NCBI GenBank assembly: GCA_000181795.3
Contig: CM012954.1
Location: forward strand, 4,764,506-4,828,505
DNA: 64,000 nucleotides
Direction: 5' to 3'
From: Trichinella spiralis
Lineage: Eukaryota > Nematoda > Enoplea > Trichinellida > Trichinellidae
In this document: positions 36,608-48,708 of the stretch, piece by piece
Numbering within the stretch: the first letter of the stretch is position 1
How the letters are laid out: every line of letters begins with the position of its first letter
Notes under the pieces: generated by a model
What the model saw: the letters and a program-made list of their open reading frames with translations, nothing else
Told to the model about the DNA's origin: nothing
Databases searched by the model: none
Translations under genes and position numbers: made by a program

Positions 36608-37607
36608 CCAATAGCTGAGTGCTCTCAACCTGTATCTAATTACTGACTGATGCGCACCATTTGCTCTTTACAGCTTTGCTAACCATGCGGACCGAGTTTT
36701 ACAAGTGAAATTTGCACAAATCAATTTCTATAAATAACACAATCTATGATGATGATGATAATTCACGCGTGAAAATGTCCACTTTTACCAGTTTTATTCC
36801 CACCTATTTACCATTGGAAACGTTGATTATATTTTAATTTTCAATCTAATGAATTTTCATGAAATTTCAAATTTTCAACTTTTATCTCTTTTATCTATAT
36901 TGTACACAGTTGTCATGCAATCTTTGAAATGGGTTCGTAGAATTTCTTCGCTATAATTACATTTTGGAACATCCATTACAACACTGAGTGTATGAAGATT
37001 GTCCAATTTTTTTGCATATCATGTATTGAATTTATTTAAAATATTTACTTTGAATGACAGAATTTTAAAATTTATATCAGTATTTTAGATAATTTTTTTT
37101 CCAATTTTGAAATTCAAACTTGAATGTCATTAAATTTTACTATATTAAAGTGTTTATTTTATCGATTAAAATTCGGGTAAAAATAAATCAGTCGATTGAA
37201 AAGTTGATAATATTAATCAAACTTGAACTATGTGTTTTTTTCAAATAAAAAGGGCAAAGTTTCTCATAGGTAGATTCTTCACTGTTAATGATTCTTCAAC
37301 GTAATGTGAAGTGTGTGATAGTCTCGATTTGAAAAGACGAAAAAGGAACACTTTTTCAAACTTTCGAATGCTCTGCATATTGCACTTGATTAATATTTTT
37401 ACAGTATTTCAAACAAAAAAACAAACCTCGAATTATTCATGAATTTAATGGATATGTTTATTGATTGGTGTAAAATTTGAAATTTGTAATATACAGTGAA
37501 ATTCTGAAGCATATATGTGTATTGTTGAGTAAATTACTTTTTAAAAAGAACTGATATGAATGAAAAAATTTTATTAATGGAACTTGAATTAATGTAATAT
37601 TGATCAG

Positions 37608-37684
37608 AGTATCAGCCAGTTGAAGGAACTCGTGTGAAATCAAAAGATGATATTGAAGAATTAATCAAACCAACGGCAGACAAG
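37608..37684 (+). CDS. Candidate PKA cassette exon (copy 1)
   Basis: Between an acceptor-like GATCAG and a donor-like AAG|GTTGGA lies an open stretch coding (AG)YQPVEGTRVKSKDDIEEL then IKPTADK. It enters in phase 1 and leaves in phase 0, exactly the phases of the shared PKA exon at 51489-51553, so it could stand in for that exon after either upstream MGN first exon (giving E at the junction). The composition looks coding and the peptide is charged and helix-like. It has no recognised homologue and both splice sites are mediocre, so it may belong to another gene or be chance. Confidence 0.35.
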
Positions 37685-39338
37685 GTTGGATTTAGTTGTT
37701 GTTTTATTTAAATCGATATTTAGCCCGGCAGTATAAATGGGGAAGATTAAAAATTATTTTTGGGCAAAATTCTCAAAACTAATATTTTCATAAATTATCA
37801 TGTATCGCATCATCATCTAGGATAAATTGTGTAATTTAATACAGACATTCAAAGAGTACCGCTTTTGAACTGATGCATCGAACTGAGAATAATGTTTATA
37901 ATATTTTGAAATTATTGCAACTAATATTTCGGTTCAACTTTCGTTTTCGTTATTCGTCGTTGAATTTATAAAAGAAAATTATGGATTTTTTGTTTTTTTT
38001 CATATCATTACTTATCCTAAAAGCGTTTCACAGTTTGATTGATTTGATTAATTAATAATAATAGTATGATTAATTTTTCACTGCTTTTCGTGTAAGGTTA
38101 ACTGTACTAAAAACCAATCATTTCACATTGGATAATCAATATTCATTTTTCAAATGAAAATATTATGTTTTCAGGTTTATTTTTACATTGTTCAGTTATT
38201 GTTTTATCAGAGATGCTGTTATAGTTGAAATAAAAAAGATTCATCATTGATAAGAGGCTGATTTCCAGTAAGTTTGTGGAATTTTTATATGTTCAATGAA
38301 AGCGTGCTTCTTTTTTCTCTTGCTTAACAGCGGATGATGTTCTCTCTAGCATCACAAGTTGCATGTGATGCGTCAGTTTGTCATAAAGCATCACATCAAT
38401 GTTGAATTCTATTAAGAAGAATGTTCTTTTTAGTTTTATTTATTTATTTATTTATTTATTGTTTTGCTTTTTATTTACAAATTCAGTTGTTTATTATTCA
38501 ACGTGTTTTGTTGGTCAATTTGTAAACATTTTTTGGAATGGCTCAATTAAGCGAATTTCTTCGAATAACGAGCACTTGAAAAATTCTTCTTTTTTTACTA
38601 GCGCTAATTCTACTACTCGATTCGATTTGATTGTATGGACAGTGATTTAATTAACACTTTTTAATACGAATCTTTCAAATTCGTAAACTTTACAAATTCA
38701 GCATATTTTGATTAAATTTCTTTTCTTTTCTTTGTGCATATTAAAGTGTACAGAATGATAATTTTTTTTTCTTCTTTCACTTCCGCTTGGGAAAATTATA
38801 TTTCACAATGCTGAAAATTTCACTTAATCACCTTTTTGCATTAATTGATCACGACGTCAACATTTTAGCGATGGCTTTCTGATTTGGATAATTTCTCCTC
38901 CAACGCCAACAAACTTTACAACTCGACGATGGTACGAGTTATTTCTCTTTCTTTTTTTTTAAATTTTAATTAAAAAAAGGGGAGGGTCTTTTCGTTTCGC
39001 GATTTTAATATTTTAATTGAAATTATAATCGCATTCAGTATTAAAATAGATGACCAGTTTTTCATGTCTCTGTTCTTTCTTCTTTGAAAAAGTCAGTCAA
39101 TGATTTTTACGCAATGAAAAAGTAGTAATTCGATTTTATAATTTTATTTAAGAAAAAAAAAACGAGAATACTGGATTTTTCGAAATATATATATATGTAT
39201 AAGTCTGTTTTTTTCTTTTTGATGTCTGCATTGTGGGCAATAAAAACGCTTTCATTGGAATAATCTTCCACCTTGATTAGCAATTTTAATTTGAATCCAC
39301 GCTTTTAAGAAGGGAAAGGTTATAAACGACCTACATAC

Positions 39339-39348
39339 NNNNNNNNNN
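39339..39348. other. Assembly gap (10 N)
   Basis: Ten Ns between the two copies of the 3.1-kb block. The fixed size suggests a scaffold join of unknown or negative true length. Confidence 0.98.
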
Positions 39349-39687
39349 AAACTTAAATCTTTTAATTGTTGCGTGATGTAATCGATTGAAATGATTAAAT
39401 TGGTCATTGTTTCATTTTGCTTTATATTCATGATTGATTCTTTTCTTTTAAAAAAAATAACAATTGCAAAGAGAAATACCATTTCAAATTTGTGCCTCAT
39501 TTAATTATGGATGCTTTGTAGGACAAAAATAATTAGCAAATATTTTGATGATAAATTGGTTTTAAAATAAGAAAAAGGAACGAATAGAAATGAATTGTGG
39601 AGTTTTCTTTATCGATTTGTGTTCGAATGAATCAGTGAATAATAAAATCAGTTTAACCATTTTAATCGGCGAAATTGATTTCTGCTC

Positions 39688-39747
39688 GGCGTGGGGCAGT
39701 GGTCTTTTGCTTTTTGGGCGGTCGGCCGAATTAGCCCTGCCGACGCC
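39688..39747. other. GC-rich stem-loop element (copy 2)
   Basis: Same element as 36548-36607, with all pairing bases unchanged; one T-to-C difference lies just upstream. Confidence 0.4.
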
Positions 39748-40747
39748 CCAATAGCTGAGTGCTCTCAACCTGTATCTAATTACTGACTGATGCGCACCAT
39801 TTGCTCTTTACAGCTTTGCTAACCATGCGGACCGAGTTTTACAAGTGAAATTTCCACAAATCAATTTCTATAAATAACACAATCTATGATGATGATGATA
39901 ATTCACGCGTGAAAATGTCCACTTTTACCAGTTTTATTCCCACCTATTTACCATTGGAAACGTTGATTATATTTTAATTTTCAATCTAATGAATTTTCAT
40001 GAAATTTCAAATTTTCAACTTTTATCTCTTTTATCTATATTGTACACAGTTGTCATGCAATCTTTGAAATGGGTTCGTAGAATTTCTTCGCCATAATTAC
40101 ATTTTGGAACATTTGTTAGAGCACTGAGTTTATGAAGATTGTCCATTTTTTTGCATATCATGTATTGAATTTATTTAAAATGTTTACTTTGAATGACAGA
40201 ATTTTAAAAATTATATCAGTATTTCAGATAATTTTTTTTCCAATTTTGAAATTCAAACTTGAATGTCATTAAATTTTACTATATTAAAGTGTTTATTTTA
40301 TCGATTAAAATTCGGGTAAAAATAAATCAGTTGATTGAAAAGTTGATAATATTAATCAAACTTGAACTATGTGTTTTTTTTCAAATAAAAAGGGCAAAGC
40401 TTCTCATTGGTAGATTCTTCATTGTTAATGATTGTTCAACGTAATGTGAAGTGTGTGATAGTCTCGATTTGAAAAGACGAAAAAGGAACACTTTTTCAAA
40501 CTTTCGAATGCTCTGCATATTGCACTTGATTAATATTTTTACAGTATTTCAAACAAAAAAACAAACCTCGAATTATTCATGAATTTAATGAATATGTTTA
40601 TTGATTGGTGTAAAATTTGAAATTTGTAATGTACAGTGAAATTCTGAAGCATATATGTGTATTGTTGAGTAAATTACTTTTTAAAAAGAACTGATATCAA
40701 TGAAAAAATTTTATTAATGGAACTTGAATTAATGTAATATTGATCAG

Positions 40748-40824
40748 AGTATCAGCCAGTTGAAGGAACTCGTGTGAAATCAAAAGATGATATTGAAGAA
40801 TTAATCAAACCAACGGCAGACAAG
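40748..40824 (+). CDS. Candidate PKA cassette exon (copy 2)
   Basis: Identical in sequence to 37608-37684, including both splice-site contexts. If the duplication is an assembly artefact this is the same exon counted twice. Confidence 0.35.
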
Positions 40825-42460
40825 GTTGGATTTAGTTGTTGTTTTATTTAAATCGATATTTAGCCCGGCAGTATAAATGGGGAAGATTAAAAATTATTTT
40901 TGGGCAAAATTCTCAAAACTAATATTTTCATAAATTATCATGTATCGCATCATCATCTAGGATAAATTGTGTAATTTAATACAGACATTCAAAGAGTACC
41001 GCTTTTGAACTGATGCATCGAACTGAGAATAATGTTTATAATATTTTGAAATTATTGCAACTAATATTTCAGTTGAACTTTCGTTTTCGTTATTCGTCGT
41101 TGAATTTATAAAAGAAAATTATGGATTTTTTGTTTTTTTTCATATCATTACTTATCCTAAAAGCGTTTCACAGTTTGATTGATTTGATTAATTAATAATA
41201 ATAGTATGATTAATTTTTCACTGCTTTTCGTGTAAGGTTAACTGTACTAAAAACCAATCATTTCACATTGGATAATCAATATTCATTTTTCAAATGAAAA
41301 TATTATGTTTTCAGGTTTATTTTTACATTGTTCAGTTATTGTTTTATCAGAGATGCTGTTATAGTTGAAATAAAAAAGATTCATCATTGATAAGAGGCTG
41401 ATTTCCAGTAAGTTTGTGGAATTTTTATATGTTCAATGAAAGCGTGCTTCTTTTTTCTCTTGCTCAACAGCGGATGATGTTCTCTCTAGCATCACAAGTT
41501 GCATGTGATGCGTCAGTTTGTCATAAAGCATCACATCAATGTTGAATTCTATTAAGAAGAATGTTCTTTTTAGTTTTATTTATTTATTTATTTATTTATT
41601 GTTTTGCTTTTTATTTACAAATTCAGTTGTTTATTATTCAACGTGTTTTGTTGGTCAATTTGTAAACATTTTTTGGAATGGCTCAATTAAGCGAATTTCT
41701 TCGAATAACGAGCACTTGAAAAATTCTTCTTTTTTTACTAGCGCTAATTCTACTACTCGATTCGATTTGATTGTATGGACAGTGATTTAATTAACACTTT
41801 TTAATACGAATCTTTCAAATTCGTAAACTTTACAAATTCAGCATATTTTGATTAAATTTCTTTTCTTTTCTTTGTGCATATTAAAGTGTACACAATGATA
41901 ATTTTTTTTTCTTCTTTCACTTCCGCTTGGGAAAATTATATTTCACAATGCTGAAAATTTCACTTAATCACCTTTTTGCATTAATTGATCACGACGTCAA
42001 CATTTTAGCGATGGCTTTCTGATTTGGATAATTTCTCCTCCAACGCCAACAAACTTTACAACTCGACGATGGTACGAGTTATTTCTCTTTCTTTTTTTTT
42101 AAATTTTAATTAAAAAAAGAACTCTTTTCGTTTCGTGATTTTAATATTTTAATTGAAATTATAATCGCATTCAGTATTAAAATAGATGACCAGTTTTTCA
42201 TGTCTCTGTTCTTTCTTCTTTGAAAAAGTCAGTCAATGATTTTTACGCAATGAAAAGTAGTAATTCGATTTTATAATTTTATTTAAGAAAAAAAACGAGA
42301 ATACTGTATTTTTCGAATATATATATATGTATAAGTCTGTTTTTTCTTTTGATGTCTGCATTGTGGGCAATAAAACGCTTCATTGGAATAATCTTCCACT
42401 TGATTAGCAATTTTAATTGATCCACGTTTTAATAGGTAAAGTTATAAACGAACTACATAC

Positions 42461-42488
42461 GCGTGTGTGTATGTGTGTGTGCGCGCAT
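42461..42488. repeat. (TG)n/(GC)n microsatellite
   Basis: Alternating purine-pyrimidine run directly after the second copy of the 3.1-kb block. Confidence 0.85.
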
Positions 42489-45236
42489 TTTATTATTTGA
42501 AAACGATGTACAATTTTTGCATAACAATGAACAAAGCTTATGCAAAATAAAATATACAAAGTGAAAAACACTTTTATTCAACCGTTGTATTGTATGTAGT
42601 TGATTCTGTAAAGAGAATTTGATTACAAATTGCAGAATTTATTTTGTTTGACTTGAGCGTGTTGTATTTTATTAATTGAGAAGAAGAATGAAGAGAAAAT
42701 GCGCATGAATTTGAATTGCAATGAAAAATTTATTTCATAAAATATGCAATTTTTTACGTCATCTCTGCTCACTGGTTGATTGATATCAACTTCACGTTGT
42801 ATATACATCTGTGTGCGTGCTCGCGTTTATGTGTGTGTTTGTGGTAGAAAAGTATTATTACTTTTAGCTTTTTAATAGGTTTTCTTGGATCATTCTTCAA
42901 ATATTCTACATTTGAATCACGTATTAGCAAATTTGCTAATAATACGTATTCCAGTTTTTGTTACTTTTGAAAGAGGTATATATATTTGAAGAAAAAAGAA
43001 AAAAAATTAGCAGGCAGTCGGGTTCAACCAACAAACCAATGGCGTATTCAAGTTGGAAGTTCCTATGATAGTTTGTTTCAATCAATAACTTCTCTCGCAT
43101 CAATGTCGTGCATTTGGCGTTCAGAGAAGGTGCAGTGAAAGTGCTCTGGTATGCTTGTAACATTTTTCTTCTTCTTATTTTAATTTTACATTTGTACAGT
43201 AAGATGGGTTTTTTTTTGTTTGTTTGAAATTCGAGATTGGCGTGTGAAAATTTTTTTCAATTTTTCCACAAATTTGACTGATTTTTCTTGAAATATTATC
43301 AATTAGTTTTTGATCGGGGAAAGATTGAATTAATTTTTCTCTTCTTTCGACACTTTGGATTAGCTTTCGATTGAACAGCCAACCTTTTTGATTCTAAAGT
43401 ACAATTTCAACTTTTCACAATTTATTCGCCATTTTTTTTCTCATTCAATATTCACTCATCAATATATGTTGTTGAAATTAACAATTTTTTGCAATTGTTT
43501 TACTTTTACAAAATTTTTTTCAACTCTAATCTAATTGAAATGTATTTCTCTTTCCGCTTTCGGTAGTTGTTGATTTTCATGATTTATTTTTTGTTTGAAT
43601 TCAATTTTATTAAAAATTTCAATTTATTATCACTATTATTTTTAGAAAACATCAACAACATCAACAACAAAAATAGCAGACGAGAGTTTATATTTACTTT
43701 TGAATATTAAAATTTTTTCATACACATGTATGTATTTAACGTGTGCTTTTTTTTAACGTTTAATTTAAATTGATTAGATCACAAAAATAAAAATTTGATT
43801 GAATTTTTTTTCTTTACTTTTCAAATTTTAGCTCCAGTAGTGAATTGAAATTTTTTTAAAAGTTGTTTTTCCTGCTCGCAGTGTGATTGATCGTTTACGT
43901 TTGCGTTTATATTTATCTATTGATTGGTGTTATTCATTATTCAAGATTAATAAATAATTGATAAGCATCCATTTTGGATTTAGTTTTATGCTTTTTATTT
44001 AATTTGAAAATGTAGCATTAATAGGAGCGTTTCATTTTACTCTAGTATATAATCAAGTGTATAGTTGGTTTTTTTTTTCATTACTGCAATTGTAGTATAG
44101 TTGTTTTTGTAATGATTGTCATTCAATAGCAATTAACAGAGAAACTTTTATAACATGAGAAATATTATTATTATTATTGTTGTTGTTGTTGTTGTTGTTG
44201 TTGATCGAAGAGTTTTCAAATGTGTTGTATATTATTAAAATTTGATATTTTATGGTAAATTTTTTTTGCTTTTTCTTCTCTTTACTATTCACAAGCAAGA
44301 GAGCCAAGAAGAGAGATTTGTTCGCTCGTCCGTTGCTTCTTCACTGTTGTTTAAGTTGTTCAGCTTTCCGCCCTCCTAATGGCGTCGAGCCAATCAAAAA
44401 TTTAAGTATGCACGAAAAAACTATCTATCATTCAAAATTGACTGCATGGTTTTTTTTCTCCTCGTCTTTTCGTCTGCTTTTTCTTTTCAAAATTTTGGAT
44501 GAAAATTTTCATTTTCATTTTTTTCCCTCCTGCTCATCGTTGATCCGTCAGTTTCCATTCATTATTCATCATTTTTACTGGTTTAGCAGCTTCAAGTCAA
44601 CAATTCTTCTCCGCTTTAAATTGAAAAGTTATAATATATCGATAATTTTTATTAAATAAATTTCACATGTTTATTTAATTTATTAAATACATCTCTCTGC
44701 AGGCGTTTCGATGATATTTGTAATTCAATTAGTTGATTTTCATTTCATCGGAAAGTTATGCATGTAGAATGTTTGAAAATTTGTTTGTCTTTTTGATTGC
44801 ATAATTTTGTTTTCTTAAAAAATAAATATTATAATAGCCGAGTATGTGAATGAGAAAAATTTTCAGCAATAAGAAATAGTTGACCGTGTTCGGTGGTGCA
44901 TTGACACGACCAAGACGCGGTGGTAGTTTGAGTTTTTGAGCATTTAGAAGCGATCGATTGGAACTGAAAAATACATTTTCTGTTGTTGTTGTTGTTGTTG
45001 TTTACTGTTATGTCGTGATTGTAAAAGTGAGAATAGAAGGAGGGAAAAAAAAGGAATTTTTTTTTCTACGTTCGCTTTCGATTGAGAAAATTAATTGTAT
45101 TGATAAACGCGAAAAAAAATGAAAAAAAAATTTCTGTTAATCGTTGAATTTGTGTGTAGCGAACGAGTGAGTGAGAGAAAAAAAACAAGCAGAGCTATTT
45201 TTATATATTCAAGTATTATTTTTGCATATTGACAGT
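42489..45236. other. PKA long intron, middle part
   Basis: AT-rich sequence with homopolymer runs and an (ATT)n(GTT)n microsatellite at 44162-44203. A frame at about 43018-43137 is open on both strands but lacks a convincing acceptor. No exon is called. The region 44870-45230 is less AT-rich and may be a promoter or 5' UTR for the ORF at 45237. Confidence 0.35.
44162..44203. repeat. (ATT)n(GTT)n microsatellite
   Basis: Trinucleotide run that shifts from ATT to GTT units. Confidence 0.9.
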
Positions 45237-45383
45237 ATGGTTGGACCGGTTTCAGGCCGTCCAAAATTAGGCGAAGACGACGAAGAAGCAAGCAGTGCTG
45301 TCAGACGATCGTATGTTGAACAACATGTGGTTATGCTAACCAGCTACAAGATCAGCAAGAACTGTTACTGGAACTGCCATTAA
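45237..45383 (+). CDS. Short ORF, possible extra PKA first exon or uORF
   Basis: 48 codons from ATG 45237: MVGPVSGRPKLGEDDEEASS then AVRRSYVEQHVV and a Cys/Tyr-rich end. Codon use looks coding in the first 30 codons. A phase-1 donor compatible with the shared PKA exon would be AGCA|GTGCTG (weak); the stronger-looking CATGTG|GTTATG is phase 0. It could be a first exon, an upstream ORF, or chance. No family recognised. Confidence 0.3.
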   Translation: MVGPVSGRPKLGEDDEEASSAVRRSYVEQHVVMLTSYKISKNCYWNCH

Positions 45384-46601
45384 AAACTTACTGGTCAACA
45401 ACATTCTTCTTCATCTTTTGGTGGTGGTGGTGGTGGTGTGCTTTTTCTTCACATCGTCCACTATAATGGATACATCATTCGACGGGAGTGAAAGTAAATA
45501 AATAAACAAACAAACAATAAATAAATAATATTTTTTTTGTTATTATTTTTTATTGTCTTTAAAATTCTATACATTTAAAACGACGGGTTAGTAAAAAAAA
45601 TAATGTTTGTTTTTCTTTTGTGTGAGTGTGTCGTTTTGAATTTTGTTTTATTGTATAATACAGTTAGAGTGTAAAATTTAATTATTTTAAATTCATTTTT
45701 GTTTTACTAAAAGCAGCAGTTATTGACAATTGGAAAGTTGTTGGATGCTTGCTTGCTTATAAGTTGGTTAGTTGGTTGGTTGATTGGTCGGATGATTGGC
45801 AGAATTGTTGCTCATTTTGATCAAGTGATTGTTTATTATTGGCAAGCGGTTTGTGCATGCATGTTGTCTAGAAGCTATTTTATTTTCTGTTGTTTCACTC
45901 CAACTTCAACTCTCATTCTCTGTCTATAACGCGGTTAGTTGGTTTTGCTCGCTCGCTTTTCGTTGCTGTTGCATTGGAAAGCTCGTCTAGCCATCCAGCC
46001 AGTCAGCTCGCTAGACAGCCAGCCAGTCAGCCAGCCAGTCAGTCAGTCAGCTCCCCACCCCAACTGACAGCTTTTCTAGCTGGATAAGCGATACTAGTTG
46101 TTATTATTATCGTTGTTGTCGTTGTCGTTGTTGGTTTGCCAGCTTGTAAAGTAAAACATCGTGCGTGCGTGCGTGTGTACTTTTAGTTTTATAGAATTAT
46201 TTTTCTGTGTTTTGCTTAACTGTTGCATGTGAAATGTGCAAAATTTGTCAACTAGTTGGAGAAAAAAAAAGAATTTTTTTTCTTCTTCTTTTTTGCCCGT
46301 CGTTTAACCGAATTCAGGTTGTGTTTTATAAATGATTAAAACGAAAAAAGAGAAAAAAAGAATATCGAATTAGCATTTTAGATTTACCGGTGAACAATAA
46401 ATAGGATTAAATAATTAATAATTTAATAATCGAGAAACGTGTTCGCCGTGAATATCTTTCCACTTGAAAATCGCGTTCTGCTTGGTTTTTTTTTTGGGGT
46501 GGGGATAGAAGAAAAGAAAAAGAGAAAGAAAGAAAAAAAAGCACACAGTGCGTTAATTTTCAGAATCGCAGAAGAGCACGCTGCGCAGTTTCGCCAAAAA
46601 T
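45384..46601. promoter_or_regulatory. PKA intron with repeat-rich block upstream of a first exon
   Basis: Contains a (GGT)n run at 45420-45437, and a CCAG/TCAG tetranucleotide block at about 45990-46050 that is GC-rich. This block and the sequence up to 46600 likely include the promoter and 5' UTR of the first exon at 46602. Confidence 0.4.
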
Positions 46602-46752
46602 ATGACTTCGTTTCTTCCGAGTCGTTTTCAAAGTTTCAAAGACAAGAAAAAAGGCGCCCAGTCGGCGTCGACCGCCGCTTCCGCCTCCGCCGCCGTCGCC
46701 GCCGCCGTCGAATCGTCCAGATCCGACTCCAGCGGTGACCGAGACTCCACCA
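46602..46752 (+). CDS. kin-1: PKA catalytic subunit, alternative first exon 3 (Ala/Ser-rich)
   Basis: 50 codons plus one base, ending at A|GTTAGT in phase 1. It starts MTSFLPSRFQSFKDKKKGAQ, then runs through an Ala/Ser/Val-rich stretch to SSRSDSSGDRDST. The exon is strikingly GC-rich and so stands out as coding. There is no Gly2, so this isoform cannot be N-myristoylated; the basic KDKKK patch might bind membranes or partners. Phase matches the shared exon at 51489. Confidence 0.75.
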
Positions 46753-48626
46753 GTTAGTTGTTTTTTTTTCTTACTGTAATTTATTGTTTCAAGTAGAGAT
46801 AATTCATCGGACGTCGTTTTTTTTTCTTCTTCTGTTTATAATGCATATTGAAATTTTTTTTCATTCATTTTTATCTCTTAATTATTTTAAATTATTAATT
46901 AATTCATTAATTAATTAATTATTCATCAAGTGATTTTATTTTATTTTATTTTTTTAATTTGATTTGATTTGATTTGATTTGATTTCAAACGAGTTGTACT
47001 GGGAAAATAATAATCTTCTTCATCTACATTGACGTCGAGTCGCTTGGTTATTGTCGCTCGTTAGCAGTGTAAACAAATTAGCAACCAATTTTGTGAGCTT
47101 GTTGATTATTATCCTCTATCTGGGATGATTATCATCACCATCATCATGATCATCATAACAACAGTATTTAGTAATAATAGTTCTAGTGAAACTGCAAAAT
47201 TATCGAAATCAATTGACTACGTTGACGTTGATTTGGATTTTTGCCAAAATAATTTTTACCGTCTTTTCATTTGAACATTTCAAAATTTGGATTCAAGTAA
47301 AATTATTCGAAACTAGTTCCAAGTAGAAAACTTTTTTCCACCATAAACCAGCTCATTATACAATGTACAGTATTGGCTTTATTATTGTTATTCTTCGTAG
47401 CATGTGTTGTGGAAATAGTCAACCAAATTTACCAAAAGACCAATTTATATTAAAATTTCTTTTTTTTTGTCAATTATTATCCTTATTACCATAATATTTC
47501 TGTGTGTGTGTGTGTTGGGGGTGGTTTAATTTTTGTGAACGTTGCCATTTTTTTTGTTTTTCTATTAATACTTTTACAGTTGAACATTTCTGCAAATAAT
47601 TTCTATCGATTCTATTAATGCGCAAACTAATGGACGTTGGAATTGCATTTGTCAATTTTGAACATGTTCATTTTTTCGATTTTCTCCTCAGCTTAACTAC
47701 TATTGAATTCGAATATATATATATATATATATATAGCATTGTGGACATTTTTTTTCTCTCTTTCTCTTCCAACGCATTTTAAACAATTTTCTGTGATAAG
47801 ATTTGACAGAAAATTTTTTACTTTTATTTTTTCATTTCATTTCATTTCATTTGATTTCATCGTATTTTATACAATATATATATGTGAATGGAATGGTGGG
47901 GTGTTTTTCAATTTTGTTCAAATATTTATTACACAAACTTTGAATCGACGAGAATCTTGGGTGCTATTATAATTCGAATCAGTTGTTGTTGTTGTCGTTG
48001 TTGCTCTCTGCTTGATGTGATCTATTGAATGGAATAAAAATTTAAATTTAAATTTAAATAAATTCTGTCACATTCACTACTACTCTGTTCTATCATAATG
48101 TTGTTGTTGTTGTTGTTGTTGACGATGATGTTCATTATGAAATTCGATCCGTCTCGAAAATGTTCTTCACATTTGAATTTTTCTTTTTCCAATATTCAAA
48201 AAATTTTTTTTCAATTTTTATTGGTAACCAAAAAAAGGAGTTTCAGTGGCGGCCGCGTGTGATGATTTGCGGTGGAAAAATTAGCCAGCCAACCTCCGCG
48301 TTGGCTAAATTTCATTTGTTCACTGGCAAATTGTTAAATATTTATTTTTCCGCTTCAGCTTGCCACACGCGGATCATTGAAAAACAGTGACGTCGTCGCT
48401 TTGCGAGTTGATAATATTCTCACCAAAATTGCTTTTTTTAAAATATCCTTTTCTTTCTTTTTTCCCCTCTTTGACATAGCATATTCCCATATGGATAATT
48501 TTTTTTGATAATATAACCGAAGAAGATACACAAACAAGTAAACAACACTCGTCCGAGGAAGGAAGAAATTTTTTTTTCCTTATTCAAATTTCAGCCGACG
48601 TGTTGTCAGATTAATTATACAATAAA

Positions 48627-48708
48627 ATGTGCGTATCGTTGTCTTCACTGCTCAACACACTGTCCACAAAGCTGTTTTCCGGTGGACGTTTCAAGCAGCA
48701 CGGAAAAA
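48627..48708 (+). CDS. kin-1: PKA catalytic subunit, alternative first exon 4
   Basis: 27 codons plus one base, ending at A|GTGAGA in phase 1. It reads MCVSLSSLLNTLSTKLFSGG then RFKQHGK. Cys2 could be a lipidation site (inference only). It lies about 230 bp downstream of a GC-rich block (48240-48410) containing CAGTGACGTCGTC, which resembles a CRE half-palindrome. Phase fits the shared exon at 51489. Confidence 0.7.

Larger units (their letters stand above)
36211..39338. repeat. 3.1-kb direct duplication, copy 1 (likely assembly overlap)
   Basis: Nearly identical to 39349-42460 along its whole length. Differences are a few substitutions and, in the last 350 bp of this copy (about 38980-39338), many extra bases in homopolymers. 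The copy stops exactly at the N gap. This pattern is expected for the low-quality end of a contig that overlaps the next contig without being merged. A genuine recent tandem duplication cannot be excluded. Confidence 0.9.
39349..42460. repeat. 3.1-kb direct duplication, copy 2
   Basis: Repeats 36211-39338 from its first base. It ends at CTACATAC, after which a GC/TG-rich dinucleotide stretch (42461-42488) follows that is absent from copy 1, because copy 1 ends at the gap. The microsatellite may have stopped the first contig. Confidence 0.9.

Noticed and set aside
36422-36628. 68-codon minus-strand ORF (MRALSYWGVGR) over the GC-rich element
   Set aside because: Most of the frame is explained by the stem-loop sequence; there is no splice or family support, and it recurs only because of the duplicated block.
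42936-43163. Possible exon open on both strands near 43.0-43.1 kb
   Set aside because: The upstream acceptor lacks a pyrimidine tract and the peptide is unrecognised; phase does not match the PKA shared exon.
44252-44659. 135-codon Phe/Ser-rich ORF in the PKA intron
   Set aside because: Made of T-rich homopolymer runs; no domain, no conserved splice pattern, and an internal change of composition.
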